Source of the DNA: Burkholderiales bacterium
Lineage (GTDB): Bacteria > Pseudomonadota > Gammaproteobacteria > Burkholderiales > Usitatibacteraceae
Length of the DNA stretch: 39,246 nt
Reading direction: 5' to 3'
Assembly: GCA_026125445.1 (NCBI GenBank)
Contig: JAHCLE010000011.1
Span: 1 to 39,246, forward strand
Shown here one piece after another: positions 9,811 to 17,228 of this stretch (the first letter of the stretch is position 1; each line of letters begins with the position of its first letter). The notes under the pieces were generated by a model. It was given only the letters and a program-made list of their open reading frames with translations. It ran no database searches and was not told the origin of the DNA. A program made the position numbers and the translations under genes.

Positions 9811-11591
9811 ACGAAGCTCTTGTACTTCGCGAGGTGGCGCACCGGCTTCGACAGCGCGTCGCGCCGGAAGGGGTCGCCCAGCTCCTTCGTGACCATCATC
9901 TCGATCACCGTGGTCTTCCCCTCGGCCTGGCGTTTCACGGACTCCGTGAGCGCCGCACCGACGTCGCCGACCTTGTCGACGACCACGCCCTCGCAGCCGA
10001 AGCTCTTCGCCACCGCGGCCCAGCTCGGGTTCACGAGCTCCACGCCCTGGTAGCGGCGCGAGTAGAAGTCCACGTGGTTCTTCTTTTCCGCCCCCCACTG
10101 GCCGTTGTTGAACACGACCACCGTCACGCCGATCTTCTCGCGCGCGCAGGTGAGCAGCTCGTTGAGGGAGATCCCCCACGCGCCGTCGCCCACGTAGGCG
10201 ATGGCCGGGCGGTCGGGGCGCGCCACCTTGGCGCCGCAGGCCACCGGGAAGGCGTAGCCGCAGTTGCCGAAGCTCATGGCGGCGAGCATCGAGCGTGGCT
10301 CGTCGAAGCGCAGGTAGGAGTTGGACACCGAGCAGATGTTGCCGATGTCGGTGGAGACCATCGCCCCCTTGGGCATCGCGCGCTCGAGCGCGCGCAGCAT
10401 CTGGCGCGGGTGCATGGCGGAGGAGCCCTTGGCGATCTCGACGGAGTAGGGGTCGGTCTCGTGCGTCCACTGGTCGAGCTCGGCCTCCCAGGCGGCCTTC
10501 TCGGCCTTGATGGCGTCGTCGCGCTCGGCCTTGTTGGCCTGGCAGGCGAGCGACTTTCCCGAGAGCCGGGCCACCAGCGCGGAAGCCGCCGCCTTCGCGT
10601 CGCCGCAGATGCCCACGGAGATCGCCTTCACCAGGCCCAGCATCTTGGCGTCGGCGTCCACCTGGATGATCTTCGCGTCCTTCGGCCAGTACTCCATGCC
10701 GTACTGCGGCAGCGTGCCGAAGGGCCCCAGGCGCGTGCCGAGCGCGAGCACCACGTCGGCCCTGGCGATGAGCTTCATCGCGGCCTTCGCGCCCTGGTAG
10801 CCCAGCGGGCCCACCCACAAGGGATGCGAGGCGGGGAAGGCGTCGTTGTGCAGGTAGCTCACGGCCACCGGCGCATGCAGCAGCTCGGCGAGCTTGGCGG
10901 CTTCCGCCGTGCCCTCGCCCATGATCACGCCGCCGCCGGAGAGGATCACCGGGAACTTCGCGGCGGCGAGCAGCTTCGCCGCCTCGTCGAGGGCGGCCTC
11001 GTCGCCGGCGCCCAGGCCGATGCGGATGGGCTTCGGGATCTCGCACTCGATGTCGCCGTAGAAGTAGTCGCGCGGAATGTTGAGCTGCGTCGGGCCCATG
11101 TCGAGCATCGCGCGGTCGAAGCAGCGCGAGGTGATCTCGGCCATTCGCTTCGGGTTCATCACGTGCCCCTGGTACTTGGTGATCTTCGAGAAGATCGGCA
11201 GCTGCTCGGTCTCCTGGAAGCCGCCCAGGCCCATGGTCATGGAGCCGGTCTCGGGCGTGATGAGCACCACCGGCGAGTGCGCCCAGAAGGCGGCCGCGGC
11301 GCCGGTGACGAAGTTGGTGATGCCCGGGCCGTTCTGCCCGATGCACACGCCGTGGCGGCCGGAGACGCGCGAGTAGCCGTCGGCCATGTGCACGGCTCCC
11401 TGCTCGTGGGCCACGGGGATGAAGCGGATGCCGGCCGCCGGGAAGATGTCGAGCGCGTCCATGTAGGCGGAGCCGACGATCCCGAAGACGTCGGTCACGC
11501 CCTGGGCGGCCAGCGTCTCCACGAACGCCTCCGACGGGGTCATCCGCTGCCGGCCTTGCACGATCTTGCGGGCCTGCGCCATGTCGTTCAT
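9807..11591 (-). CDS. xsc: Sulfoacetaldehyde acetyltransferase (Xsc)
   Basis: A 594-aa thiamine-diphosphate enzyme that cleaves sulfoacetaldehyde with phosphate to acetyl phosphate and sulfite, the central step of C2-sulfonate catabolism. Characteristic Xsc stretches run the whole length: TPSEAFVETL, VFGIVGSAYMDALD, QNGPGITNFVT, SPVVLITPETGSMTMGLGGF, YLHNDAFPASHPLW, FGTLPQYGMEYWPKDAKIIQ, and the end KELGDPFRRDALSKPVR. Glu63 is the thiamine-activating Glu. The cofactor motif is GDGAWG ... FNNGQWGAEKKN. I chose ATG at 11591 because AAGGAG lies 5 nt upstream; a TTG 24 bp earlier lacks a ribosome site. It stands divergent from an IclR gene. The PETGSMTMGLGG and RRDALSKP stretches separate it from acetolactate synthase. 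Confidence 0.95.
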   Translation of the reverse strand: MNDMAQARKIVQGRQRMTPSEAFVETLAAQGVTDVFGIVGSAYMDALDIFPAAGIRFIPVAHEQGAVHMADGYSRVSGRHGVCIGQNGPGITNFVTGAAAAFWAHSPVVLITPETGSMTMGLGGFQETEQLPIFSKITKYQGHVMNPKRMAEITSRCFDRAMLDMGPTQLNIPRDYFYGDIECEIPKPIRIGLGAGDEAALDEAAKLLAAAKFPVILSGGGVIMGEGTAEAAKLAELLHAPVAVSYLHNDAFPASHPLWVGPLGYQGAKAAMKLIARADVVLALGTRLGPFGTLPQYGMEYWPKDAKIIQVDADAKMLGLVKAISVGICGDAKAAASALVARLSGKSLACQANKAERDDAIKAEKAAWEAELDQWTHETDPYSVEIAKGSSAMHPRQMLRALERAMPKGAMVSTDIGNICSVSNSYLRFDEPRSMLAAMSFGNCGYAFPVACGAKVARPDRPAIAYVGDGAWGISLNELLTCAREKIGVTVVVFNNGQWGAEKKNHVDFYSRRYQGVELVNPSWAAVAKSFGCEGVVVDKVGDVGAALTESVKRQAEGKTTVIEMMVTKELGDPFRRDALSKPVRHLAKYKSFV

Positions 11592-11612
11592 GGGGTCTCC
11601 TTCCGTTTTGTT

Positions 11613-11626
11613 CAATGAAATGATTG
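11613..11626. promoter_or_regulatory. Putative IclR operator, xsc-proximal half of a repeated motif
   Basis: CAATGAAATGATTG is an inverted repeat (CAAT-N6-ATTG) 21 bp upstream of the xsc start. A related copy with 11 of 14 identities lies 77 bp away next to the IclR gene. Paired copies at the two ends of a divergent intergenic region suggest binding sites of the adjacent regulator. Confidence 0.4.
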
Positions 11627-11689
11627 GTCTCGAAGGGCTGAACGATAGCCCAGGAATAGCCGGAAGGCAAGAAATCGTTTCAATCAGCG

Positions 11690-11703
11690 GAATCTAATGA
11701 TTG
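11690..11703. promoter_or_regulatory. Putative IclR operator, iclR-proximal copy
   Basis: GAATCTAATGATTG shares AATGATTG and the flanking AAT with the copy at 11613-11626, but its left arm is imperfect. It overlaps the palindrome ATTGCAAT (11700-11707) and lies 32 bp before the IclR start codon. Confidence 0.35.
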
Positions 11704-11735
11704 CAATGGCGGAACAATAGGCATACGCTTCGGGC

Positions 11736-12533
11736 ATGGCCTCCGTGCTCGAAGACCGCCCCGAACGCGCCCCCCGGGAGGCGTCCCAGGAGAGTTCCTC
11801 CACCCTCAAGGCGCTCTCGGTGCTGGAGGCTCTGGTGCGCTCCCCGCGCCCTCCCACGCTCACCCAGCTCATGCAGGCCACCGGCCTGCCCAAGCCCACG
11901 CTCTACCGCACGCTCGCCCTTTTCGAGGAGGCGGGCTACGTTCAGCGCGAGCCCGCCGGACGCGCCTATGCCGTGGGCCCGAGGCTCGCGGGCCTGGGGC
12001 TCGCCATCCTCGCCAACGATTCCGTCGCCACGCTGCGGCGCGCCATCCTGCGCCAGCTCGTGGCCGACGTGGGCGAGACCTGCAACCTCTCGATGCTGCG
12101 CAGGGGCGAGGTCGTCTATCTCGACCGCGTCGAGGCGGACTGGCCGCTGCGCCTGAACCTTCCCGTGGGCAGCACCGTGCCGCCGCACTGCAGCGCGAGC
12201 GGCAAGCTCCTGCTCGCCTCGCTCCCGGCCGCCGAGCGCGAGGCGCTCGTGGCGGAGCTGCCGCTCACGCGCTTCACGCAGCGCACGATCACCGACCGGG
12301 CGCTCCTCGCGCGCGAGCTCGAGCGCATCAACGACGCGGGCTACGCCGTGGACGACGAGGAATACGTCCTGGGCGTGGCGTGCGTGGCCGTTCCCGTGCG
12401 GCTTGCCGACGGCCAGGCGGTCGCCGCGGTGGCCGTTCACGCGGCCACGGCGCGGTTGCCGCTCAGCCGGGCGATCGAGCTCGCGCCGCGGCTGCACGAG
12501 GCCGCGCGGCGGCTCGCCGCCACCTTCGAATGA
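11736..12533 (+). CDS. IclR-family transcriptional regulator (xsc-linked)
   Basis: A 265-aa regulator with the IclR winged helix at about residues 22-80 (TLKALSVLEALV ... TGLPKPTLYRTLALFEEAGYVQRE). The effector domain carries the usual VGETCNLSMLRRGEVVYLDRVEADWPLRL and HCSASGKLLLASL motifs. It is divergent from xsc across about 144 bp that hold a repeated palindromic motif, so it most likely controls xsc. The TauE/SafE exporter gene begins 18 bp downstream. From memory, the C. necator sulfoacetate regulator SauR is also IclR-type; this or the IclR at 13285-14046 could be its counterpart. Confidence 0.92.
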   Translation: MASVLEDRPERAPREASQESSSTLKALSVLEALVRSPRPPTLTQLMQATGLPKPTLYRTLALFEEAGYVQREPAGRAYAVGPRLAGLGLAILANDSVATLRRAILRQLVADVGETCNLSMLRRGEVVYLDRVEADWPLRLNLPVGSTVPPHCSASGKLLLASLPAAEREALVAELPLTRFTQRTITDRALLARELERINDAGYAVDDEEYVLGVACVAVPVRLADGQAVAAVAVHAATARLPLSRAIELAPRLHEAARRLAATFE

Positions 12534-12551
12534 CGCGCGCGGCGAGGGACG

Positions 12552-13283
12552 TTGGATCCCTTCGCGCCTGAGTCGCTCGCGGCCTGCGCCGCGATCGCGC
12601 TCGCCGCGGGCGTGATCCGCGGCATCACCGGCTTCGGCGGCGCGATGGTGATGACGCCGCCTCTCGCGCTGTTGCTGGGGCCGCTCGCCGCGGTGCCCGT
12701 GGCGCTCCTGCTCGAGTGCCTCGCCGCCGCCCCGATGCTCGCGCAGACGCGCGCGCAGGTGCGCTGGCGCGTGATCGGCCCGATCGTCGCGGCCGGCATC
12801 CTCACCATTCCGCTGGGCGCCTGGGTCCTCGTGTCGCTGGATCCCTCGACGATGCGCCGGGCGATCGCGGCGACCGTCGTCGCCTTCTCGCTGGTGCTCC
12901 TCGCCGGCTGGCGCTACCACGGCGAGCCGCGGATCGCCGCATCGTTCGGCGTCGGGGCGCTGTGCGGCGCGCTTCTGGGCGCCACCGGGATGGGGGGGCC
13001 GCCGGCCATCGTCTACCTGCTCGCCGGTCCCGGCCCGATCGGGACCGCGCGCGCGGACCTCACCTGGTTCGTGGGCGCCATCGCGGCCGCCGGCCTCGGG
13101 GTCCTCGCCTTCGTCGGCGCGCTCGCCCGCGATCCGCTCGTTCTCGCCGCGCTCCTCGCGCCCGGCTACTTCGCAGGCATGGTCGCGGGCATCCGGCTCT
13201 TCTCGCGCTTCGACGACCGCGGCTTCCGGCGCTTCACGCTGGTCTTCCTGGCCGCCGTTTCCCTCGGGATCCTCGTCGCGTGA
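12552..13283 (+). CDS. tauE: TauE/SafE-family anion exporter (probable sulfite exporter)
   Basis: A 243-aa membrane protein with about eight hydrophobic segments. It has the two-repeat TauE/SafE pattern: an N-terminal GVIRGITGFGGAMVMTPPLALLLGP and the internal copy GALCGALLGATGMGGPPAIVYLLAG. Family members export sulfite or sulfoacetate-related anions in sulfonate degraders. It lies 18 bp after the IclR gene and close to xsc, so removing the sulfite released by Xsc is the natural role. The start appears to be TTG preceded by GAGGGA at short spacing; no ATG fits upstream of the first helix. Its stop is 1 bp from the stop of the convergent IclR gene. Confidence 0.85.
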   Translation: MDPFAPESLAACAAIALAAGVIRGITGFGGAMVMTPPLALLLGPLAAVPVALLLECLAAAPMLAQTRAQVRWRVIGPIVAAGILTIPLGAWVLVSLDPSTMRRAIAATVVAFSLVLLAGWRYHGEPRIAASFGVGALCGALLGATGMGGPPAIVYLLAGPGPIGTARADLTWFVGAIAAAGLGVLAFVGALARDPLVLAALLAPGYFAGMVAGIRLFSRFDDRGFRRFTLVFLAAVSLGILVA

Positions 13284-13284
13284 T

Positions 13285-14046
13285 TCAGCGCGCGAAGGTG
13301 CGCGCGATGCGCGCGGCCGCCGCCTCCAGCCGCGGAACGTGGCCCATCAGGGCCTCGATGGTGGCGCGCCCCGCGGGCGCCTGCAGCGCGACGGCGGCGC
13401 ACGCACGGCGGCCGTCCAGCATCACCGGCACGGCGATCCCGTACATGCCCTGCAGGTGCTCCTCGCGGTTGATGCCGACGCGGCGCGCGCGCGTCGCCTC
13501 CAGGTCGCTCTCGAGCGCGCGGCGTTCCACGAGGGTGTTCTGCGTGTAGCCGCGCAGCGTGAGGCTCTCGAGCAGCCGCGTCCTCTGCGGCCGCGGCAGC
13601 AGCGCGAGGAGGAGCTTGCCGCTCGCCGAGGCGTGCAGCGGCACGTGCGAGCCGGGCGCGAGCAGCATCCTGAGCGGCCACGAAGTCTCGACGCGGTCGA
13701 GGTACACGATGTCGGTGCCGGCCAGCGCTGCGAGGTTGCAGGTCTCGCCGATTTCCTCGACGAGGGAGGCGAGGATGGCGTGGCGCTCGGCGCGCGCCGG
13801 CCCGTTCATGAGCGCGGCCTGCGCGAACCGCTCCACCCGGCTCGCGAGCTGAACGCGCCGCGTGCCGGGCTCGCGCACGACGAGGCCCGCGAGCTGCAGC
13901 TGGCCCACGAGCCGGTGCACCGTCTGCTTGGGAAGCCCCACGGCCTCGACGACGGCGGCCAGGGCGCACCCGTCGCGGTGCCGCGCCACTTCCTCCAGCA
14001 CGCGGAAGGCGCGCACCGCGGCTGCGTTCGATTGGTTGCTCTCCAT
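13285..14046 (-). CDS. IclR-family transcriptional regulator (tct/sau-linked)
   Basis: A 253-aa IclR-type regulator. The winged helix is at residues 8-65 (AAAVRAFRVLEEVARH ... VGLPKQTVHRLVGQLQLAGLV). The effector domain has IGETCNLAALAGTDIVYLDRVETSWPLRM, HASASGKLLLALL and GINREEHLQGMYGIAVPVM. It is divergent from the tctC-B-A-sauS-sauT-ackA operon, and the shared region holds an inverted repeat over the operon's predicted -35 box. It therefore probably regulates that operon in response to its substrate. The ATG is preceded by AGGAG at 9 nt. Longer in-frame readings upstream are shadows of tctC. Confidence 0.92.
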   Translation of the reverse strand: MESNQSNAAAVRAFRVLEEVARHRDGCALAAVVEAVGLPKQTVHRLVGQLQLAGLVVREPGTRRVQLASRVERFAQAALMNGPARAERHAILASLVEEIGETCNLAALAGTDIVYLDRVETSWPLRMLLAPGSHVPLHASASGKLLLALLPRPQRTRLLESLTLRGYTQNTLVERRALESDLEATRARRVGINREEHLQGMYGIAVPVMLDGRRACAAVALQAPAGRATIEALMGHVPRLEAAAARIARTFAR

Positions 14047-14068
14047 GCGACCCCGCTCCTGTGTAGCG

Positions 14069-14091
14069 AAAATCCCGGAAAACGGGACTTT
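14069..14091. promoter_or_regulatory. Putative IclR operator of the tct/sau operon
   Basis: An inverted repeat with 9-bp arms (AAAATCCCG and CGGGACTTT, one mismatch) and a 5-bp spacer lies 22 bp upstream of the IclR start. Its right arm touches the -35 box of the predicted operon promoter. The position suits repression or activation by the divergent IclR protein. Confidence 0.5.
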
Positions 14092-14118
14092 TGTGCACCG
14101 CAAACTGCACCATAGTCT
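14091..14118 (+). promoter_or_regulatory. Predicted sigma-70 promoter of the tctCBA-sauST-ackA operon
   Basis: TTGTGC (14091-14096) and TAGTCT (14113-14118) are spaced 16 bp apart, ending 67 bp before the tctC start. Both hexamers are imperfect; the location next to the inverted repeat supports it. Confidence 0.4.
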
Positions 14119-14185
14119 ACGCCGCACCCGGGAAGCGGGCACCCAGACCCGCCCCAGCCGAGCCGCCACCCACCAGGAGGAATCC

Positions 14186-15148
14186 ATGGACAACCAGAAC
14201 CCGAACGCGCTTCGCCGCTCGCTTCTCATCGCCGGTTCCACCCTCGCCCTCGCCCCGCGCCTCGCCTTCGCGCAGGCGAAGTACCCCTCGCGGCCCGTGG
14301 ACTTCATCGTGCCCTGGGGCGCCGGCGGAGGCGCGGACCAGCTCGCGCGCCGCCTCGGCTCGCTCATCGAGAAGGACCTCGGCGTGTCGCTCCCGATCCT
14401 CAACATCGCCGGCGCCACCGGCAACACGGGCATGACGAAGCTGCTCTCCGCGCCGGCCGACGGGCATTCGATGGCGGTGTTCATCGCCGACACGCTGGGC
14501 ACGCTCGCGGGCGGCGCCGGACGCTACAAGCTCTCCGACCTCGCGCCCCTGGGCGTCATGATCCGCCAGCCCAGCGGCCTGTTCGTGAAGGCCGACGCCA
14601 AGTGGAAGAGCTTCGACGAGCTCCTCGCCGAGGCGAAGACGCGCGAGATCAAGGTGGGCATCACCGGCTTCGGCGGCCCCGACGAGATGCACGTGGTCAA
14701 GTTCAACGAGCAGGGCGCGAAGTTCCGCCCGGTGCCCTTCGCCAAGCCCGGCGAGCGCTATTCGTCCGTGCTCGGCGGCCACGCCGACGTGGTGATCGAG
14801 CAGGCGGGCGACGTGCGCTCCTTCCTCGATTCGAAGCAGATGCGCCCCATCCTCTTCTACGCCGAGCAGCCGCAGGTGGGCTACGAGGACATCGCGCTCG
14901 CGAAGAAGTACGGCGTCACGCTCGCCATCAGCCAGTTCCGCGCCATCGTGATGCGCGCGGGCACCGACCCGAAGCAGCTCGCCGTCATGGCGGCCGCCAT
15001 GGACAAGGCGGCGCATTCGCCGGAGTTCAGGAAATACCTCGCCGACGAGCTCGCCTTCGCCGACAGCTACATCCCCGCGGCCAAGGCGGGGCCGTTCATG
15101 GCCGAGCAGCTCGCGCTCATCGACGCCAACATGCCGAAGAAGTCCTGA
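14186..15148 (+). CDS. tctC: TTT transporter substrate-binding protein (TctC/Bug family)
   Basis: A 320-aa periplasmic binding protein. A signal peptide of about 30 residues (RRSLLIAGSTLALAPRLAFAQA) is followed by YPSRPVDFIVPWGAGGGADQLARRL, the Bug-family ligand loop. A perfect AGGAGG 5 nt before the ATG fixes the start. It leads an operon with tctB, tctA, sauS, sauT and ackA. The downstream enzymes predict sulfoacetate or a similar two-carbon sulfonate as ligand. Family members usually bind carboxylates, and sulfoacetate carries one carboxylate. Sulfolactate uptake by a TTT system has been proposed elsewhere, so a sulfonate ligand has precedent. The sequence alone does not identify the ligand. 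Confidence 0.92.
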   Translation: MDNQNPNALRRSLLIAGSTLALAPRLAFAQAKYPSRPVDFIVPWGAGGGADQLARRLGSLIEKDLGVSLPILNIAGATGNTGMTKLLSAPADGHSMAVFIADTLGTLAGGAGRYKLSDLAPLGVMIRQPSGLFVKADAKWKSFDELLAEAKTREIKVGITGFGGPDEMHVVKFNEQGAKFRPVPFAKPGERYSSVLGGHADVVIEQAGDVRSFLDSKQMRPILFYAEQPQVGYEDIALAKKYGVTLAISQFRAIVMRAGTDPKQLAVMAAAMDKAAHSPEFRKYLADELAFADSYIPAAKAGPFMAEQLALIDANMPKKS

Positions 15149-15160
15149 GCGGCGCACGCC

Positions 15161-15688
15161 ATGCCGAGCATCCTCCGCCTGGTGCTGCCGCACGGGCTGC
15201 TCCTCGCGGCGACCGTGCTGCTCTACGCGGTCGCCTCGCGGATCGCCTCGAACGTGGGCGCCGGGCGCATCGGGCCGGACGCCTGGCCCAAGGCGATCCT
15301 CGTCCTCATGGGGGCGCTGTGCGCGTGGGAGATCGTCCGCCGGCTCGCCACGCGCCCGCGGGGTGCCGCGGGCGCGGACCCGGGCGAGGGGAACGATGCC
15401 GGTCCGCCGCTCCATCCCGGCAAGCTCGCGGCGGGTATCGGCCTCGTGATCGGCTACGTGGTGGTCGTTCCCTGGATGGGCTTCTTCGCGGCCACGGCCG
15501 TCTTCCTCGCGGCCTTCCCGTGGTTCGGGGGGACGCGCAGACCCGCGCTCACGGCGGCGCTGGGGCTGGCCGGCAGCTTCGCCCTGGTGGTGATCTTCAT
15601 GCGCGTGGCCTACATCTCGCTGCCGCTGGGCGCGGGGCCCTTCCAGGAGCTCTCGCTCGCGCTCCTCAGGCTCATCGGCGTCTCCTGA
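15161..15688 (+). CDS. tctB: TTT transporter small permease (TctB family)
   Basis: A 175-aa membrane protein with four predicted helices: one at residues 6-22, then a GRIGPDAWPKAILVLMGAL stretch typical of TctB, and paired helices near 85-165. It stabilises or assists the large permease. It lies 12 bp after tctC and 10 bp before tctA, in an obvious operon. TctB proteins are poorly conserved, so the assignment rests on topology, the GPDAWPK motif and position. Confidence 0.85.
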   Translation: MPSILRLVLPHGLLLAATVLLYAVASRIASNVGAGRIGPDAWPKAILVLMGALCAWEIVRRLATRPRGAAGADPGEGNDAGPPLHPGKLAAGIGLVIGYVVVVPWMGFFAATAVFLAAFPWFGGTRRPALTAALGLAGSFALVVIFMRVAYISLPLGAGPFQELSLALLRLIGVS

Positions 15689-15698
15689 GGCGCGCGCC

Positions 15699-17228
15699 AT
15701 GGACGTCCTCCCGCTCCTCGCCACGGGCTTCGGCCACCTCTTCACGCCGGTGAACCTCGCCGTCCTGGCGGCGGGCCTCGTGCTGGGCATGCTGGTCGCG
15801 GTGCTTCCCGGCCTCACGCTGGTGATGGGCGTGGTGCTGGCGCTGCCCTTCACCTACAAGATGGGGGTCGCGCCGGCCCTCATCCTCCTCACGGCGATGT
15901 ACGTCTCGGGCACCTACGGCGGGGCCATCACCGCGATCCTCTTCCGCATCCCCGGCGAGCCCATGGACGTGCCCCTCATCTGGGACGGCTACGAGATGGC
16001 GAGGAAGGGCGAGGCGGCGCTCGCGCTGGGGTGGTCGCTCGTCGCCGCGCTCGTGGGCGGTCTCGTCTCGGCGGTCGTGATGGTGCTGCTCGCCAAGCCC
16101 GTGGCGGGCCTCGCGCTCGCCTTCTCCACGCCCGAGTTCTTCGCGATCGTGTTCTTCGGGCTGGCGAGCGTCGTGACCCTTTCGCAGGGCTCGCTCGCCA
16201 ACGCCCTCATCAGCCTTTGCCTGGGGCTGCTCATCGCGACCGTGGGCGTGGACGAGGTCTACGGCGCCGAGCGCTTCACCTTCGGCCAGCCCTTCCTGCA
16301 GGACGGCGTCGAGTTCCTGCTGGTGATGGTGGGCGCCTACGGCATCGGCGAGGTGCTCACCCGCATGGGCACGGGCTTCGCGGCCGAGGGAGGGGAGGCG
16401 GGCAGCGGGGCGGCGCGCTTCCGCACGGCCTTCCCGCGCCTTTCGAGCATCCTGGGGATGAAGGCCACGTTCGCGCGCGGCACGGCCACGGGCATCGTCG
16501 TGGGCATCGTGCCGGGCGCCGGCGCCACGGTGTCGGCCTTCGTGGCCTACGGCATCGAGAGCCAGTACGGGAAGAACCGCGCCGCGCTGGGCTCCGGCGC
16601 CGCGGAGGGCATCGTCGCGGCGAAGTCCGCGGCCACGGCATCGGTGGGCGGGGCGCTCGTGCCTCTGCTCGCGATGGGCATCCCCGGCAGCGGCGCCACC
16701 GCCATCATCCTCGCGGCGTTCCTCCTGCACGGGATCCAGCCGGGCCCGCAGGTGTTCGTGGCCAACCCCGACCTCGTCTACACCGTGTTCGCGACCGTGT
16801 TCGCGGGCGTGATCGGGATGTGCATCCTCGGCTACTTCGCGATCCGGCCGCTCTGCAAGGTGCTGGAGGCGCCGGAGGCCATCGTCTCGGCCTTCGTGGT
16901 CGTGTTCTGCTTCGTGGGGGCGTTCGCGGCCCGCAACAACCTGTCGGACCTCAACGTGATCGCGGCCTTCGGCGTGCTGGGCTTCCTCTTCGAGCGCTAC
17001 GGCTTCCCGATCGCGCCGCTGGTGCTGGGCACGATCCTGGGGCCGCTCGCGGAAACCAACTTCATGACCACCATGGTGAGCTTCGACAACGACTGGACCG
17101 TCTTCTTCACCCGCCCGATCAGCGGCGGCATCCTCGCGCTCGCCTTCGCCGGCCTCGCCTGGCCGCTCGCCAAGGCCGTCCTGCAGCGCATCCGCGCCTC
17201 CCGGAGTGCCCATGGCCAGCCCGGCTGA
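15699..17228 (+). CDS. tctA: TTT transporter large permease (TctA family)
   Basis: A 509-aa permease with about 12 helices. The family's signature regions are present: VAVLPGLTLVMGVVLALPFT, SGTYGGAITAILFRIPGEP, IVVGIVPGAGATVSAFVAYG, AAKSAATASVGGALVPLLAMGIPGS, and LHGIQPGPQVF. It carries the ligand handed over by TctC, driven by a cation gradient. A GAGG ribosome site overlaps the tctB stop. Its last 17 bases overlap the sauS start, which ties transport to the catabolic genes. Confidence 0.93.
   Translation: MDVLPLLATGFGHLFTPVNLAVLAAGLVLGMLVAVLPGLTLVMGVVLALPFTYKMGVAPALILLTAMYVSGTYGGAITAILFRIPGEPMDVPLIWDGYEMARKGEAALALGWSLVAALVGGLVSAVVMVLLAKPVAGLALAFSTPEFFAIVFFGLASVVTLSQGSLANALISLCLGLLIATVGVDEVYGAERFTFGQPFLQDGVEFLLVMVGAYGIGEVLTRMGTGFAAEGGEAGSGAARFRTAFPRLSSILGMKATFARGTATGIVVGIVPGAGATVSAFVAYGIESQYGKNRAALGSGAAEGIVAAKSAATASVGGALVPLLAMGIPGSGATAIILAAFLLHGIQPGPQVFVANPDLVYTVFATVFAGVIGMCILGYFAIRPLCKVLEAPEAIVSAFVVVFCFVGAFAARNNLSDLNVIAAFGVLGFLFERYGFPIAPLVLGTILGPLAETNFMTTMVSFDNDWTVFFTRPISGGILALAFAGLAWPLAKAVLQRIRASRSAHGQPG

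Noticed and set aside
9807-11591. Acetolactate synthase large subunit
   Set aside because: It is a thiamine-diphosphate enzyme of that superfamily, but the PETGSMTMGLGG and KELGDPFRRDALSKP segments are those of Xsc, and no small regulatory subunit gene follows.
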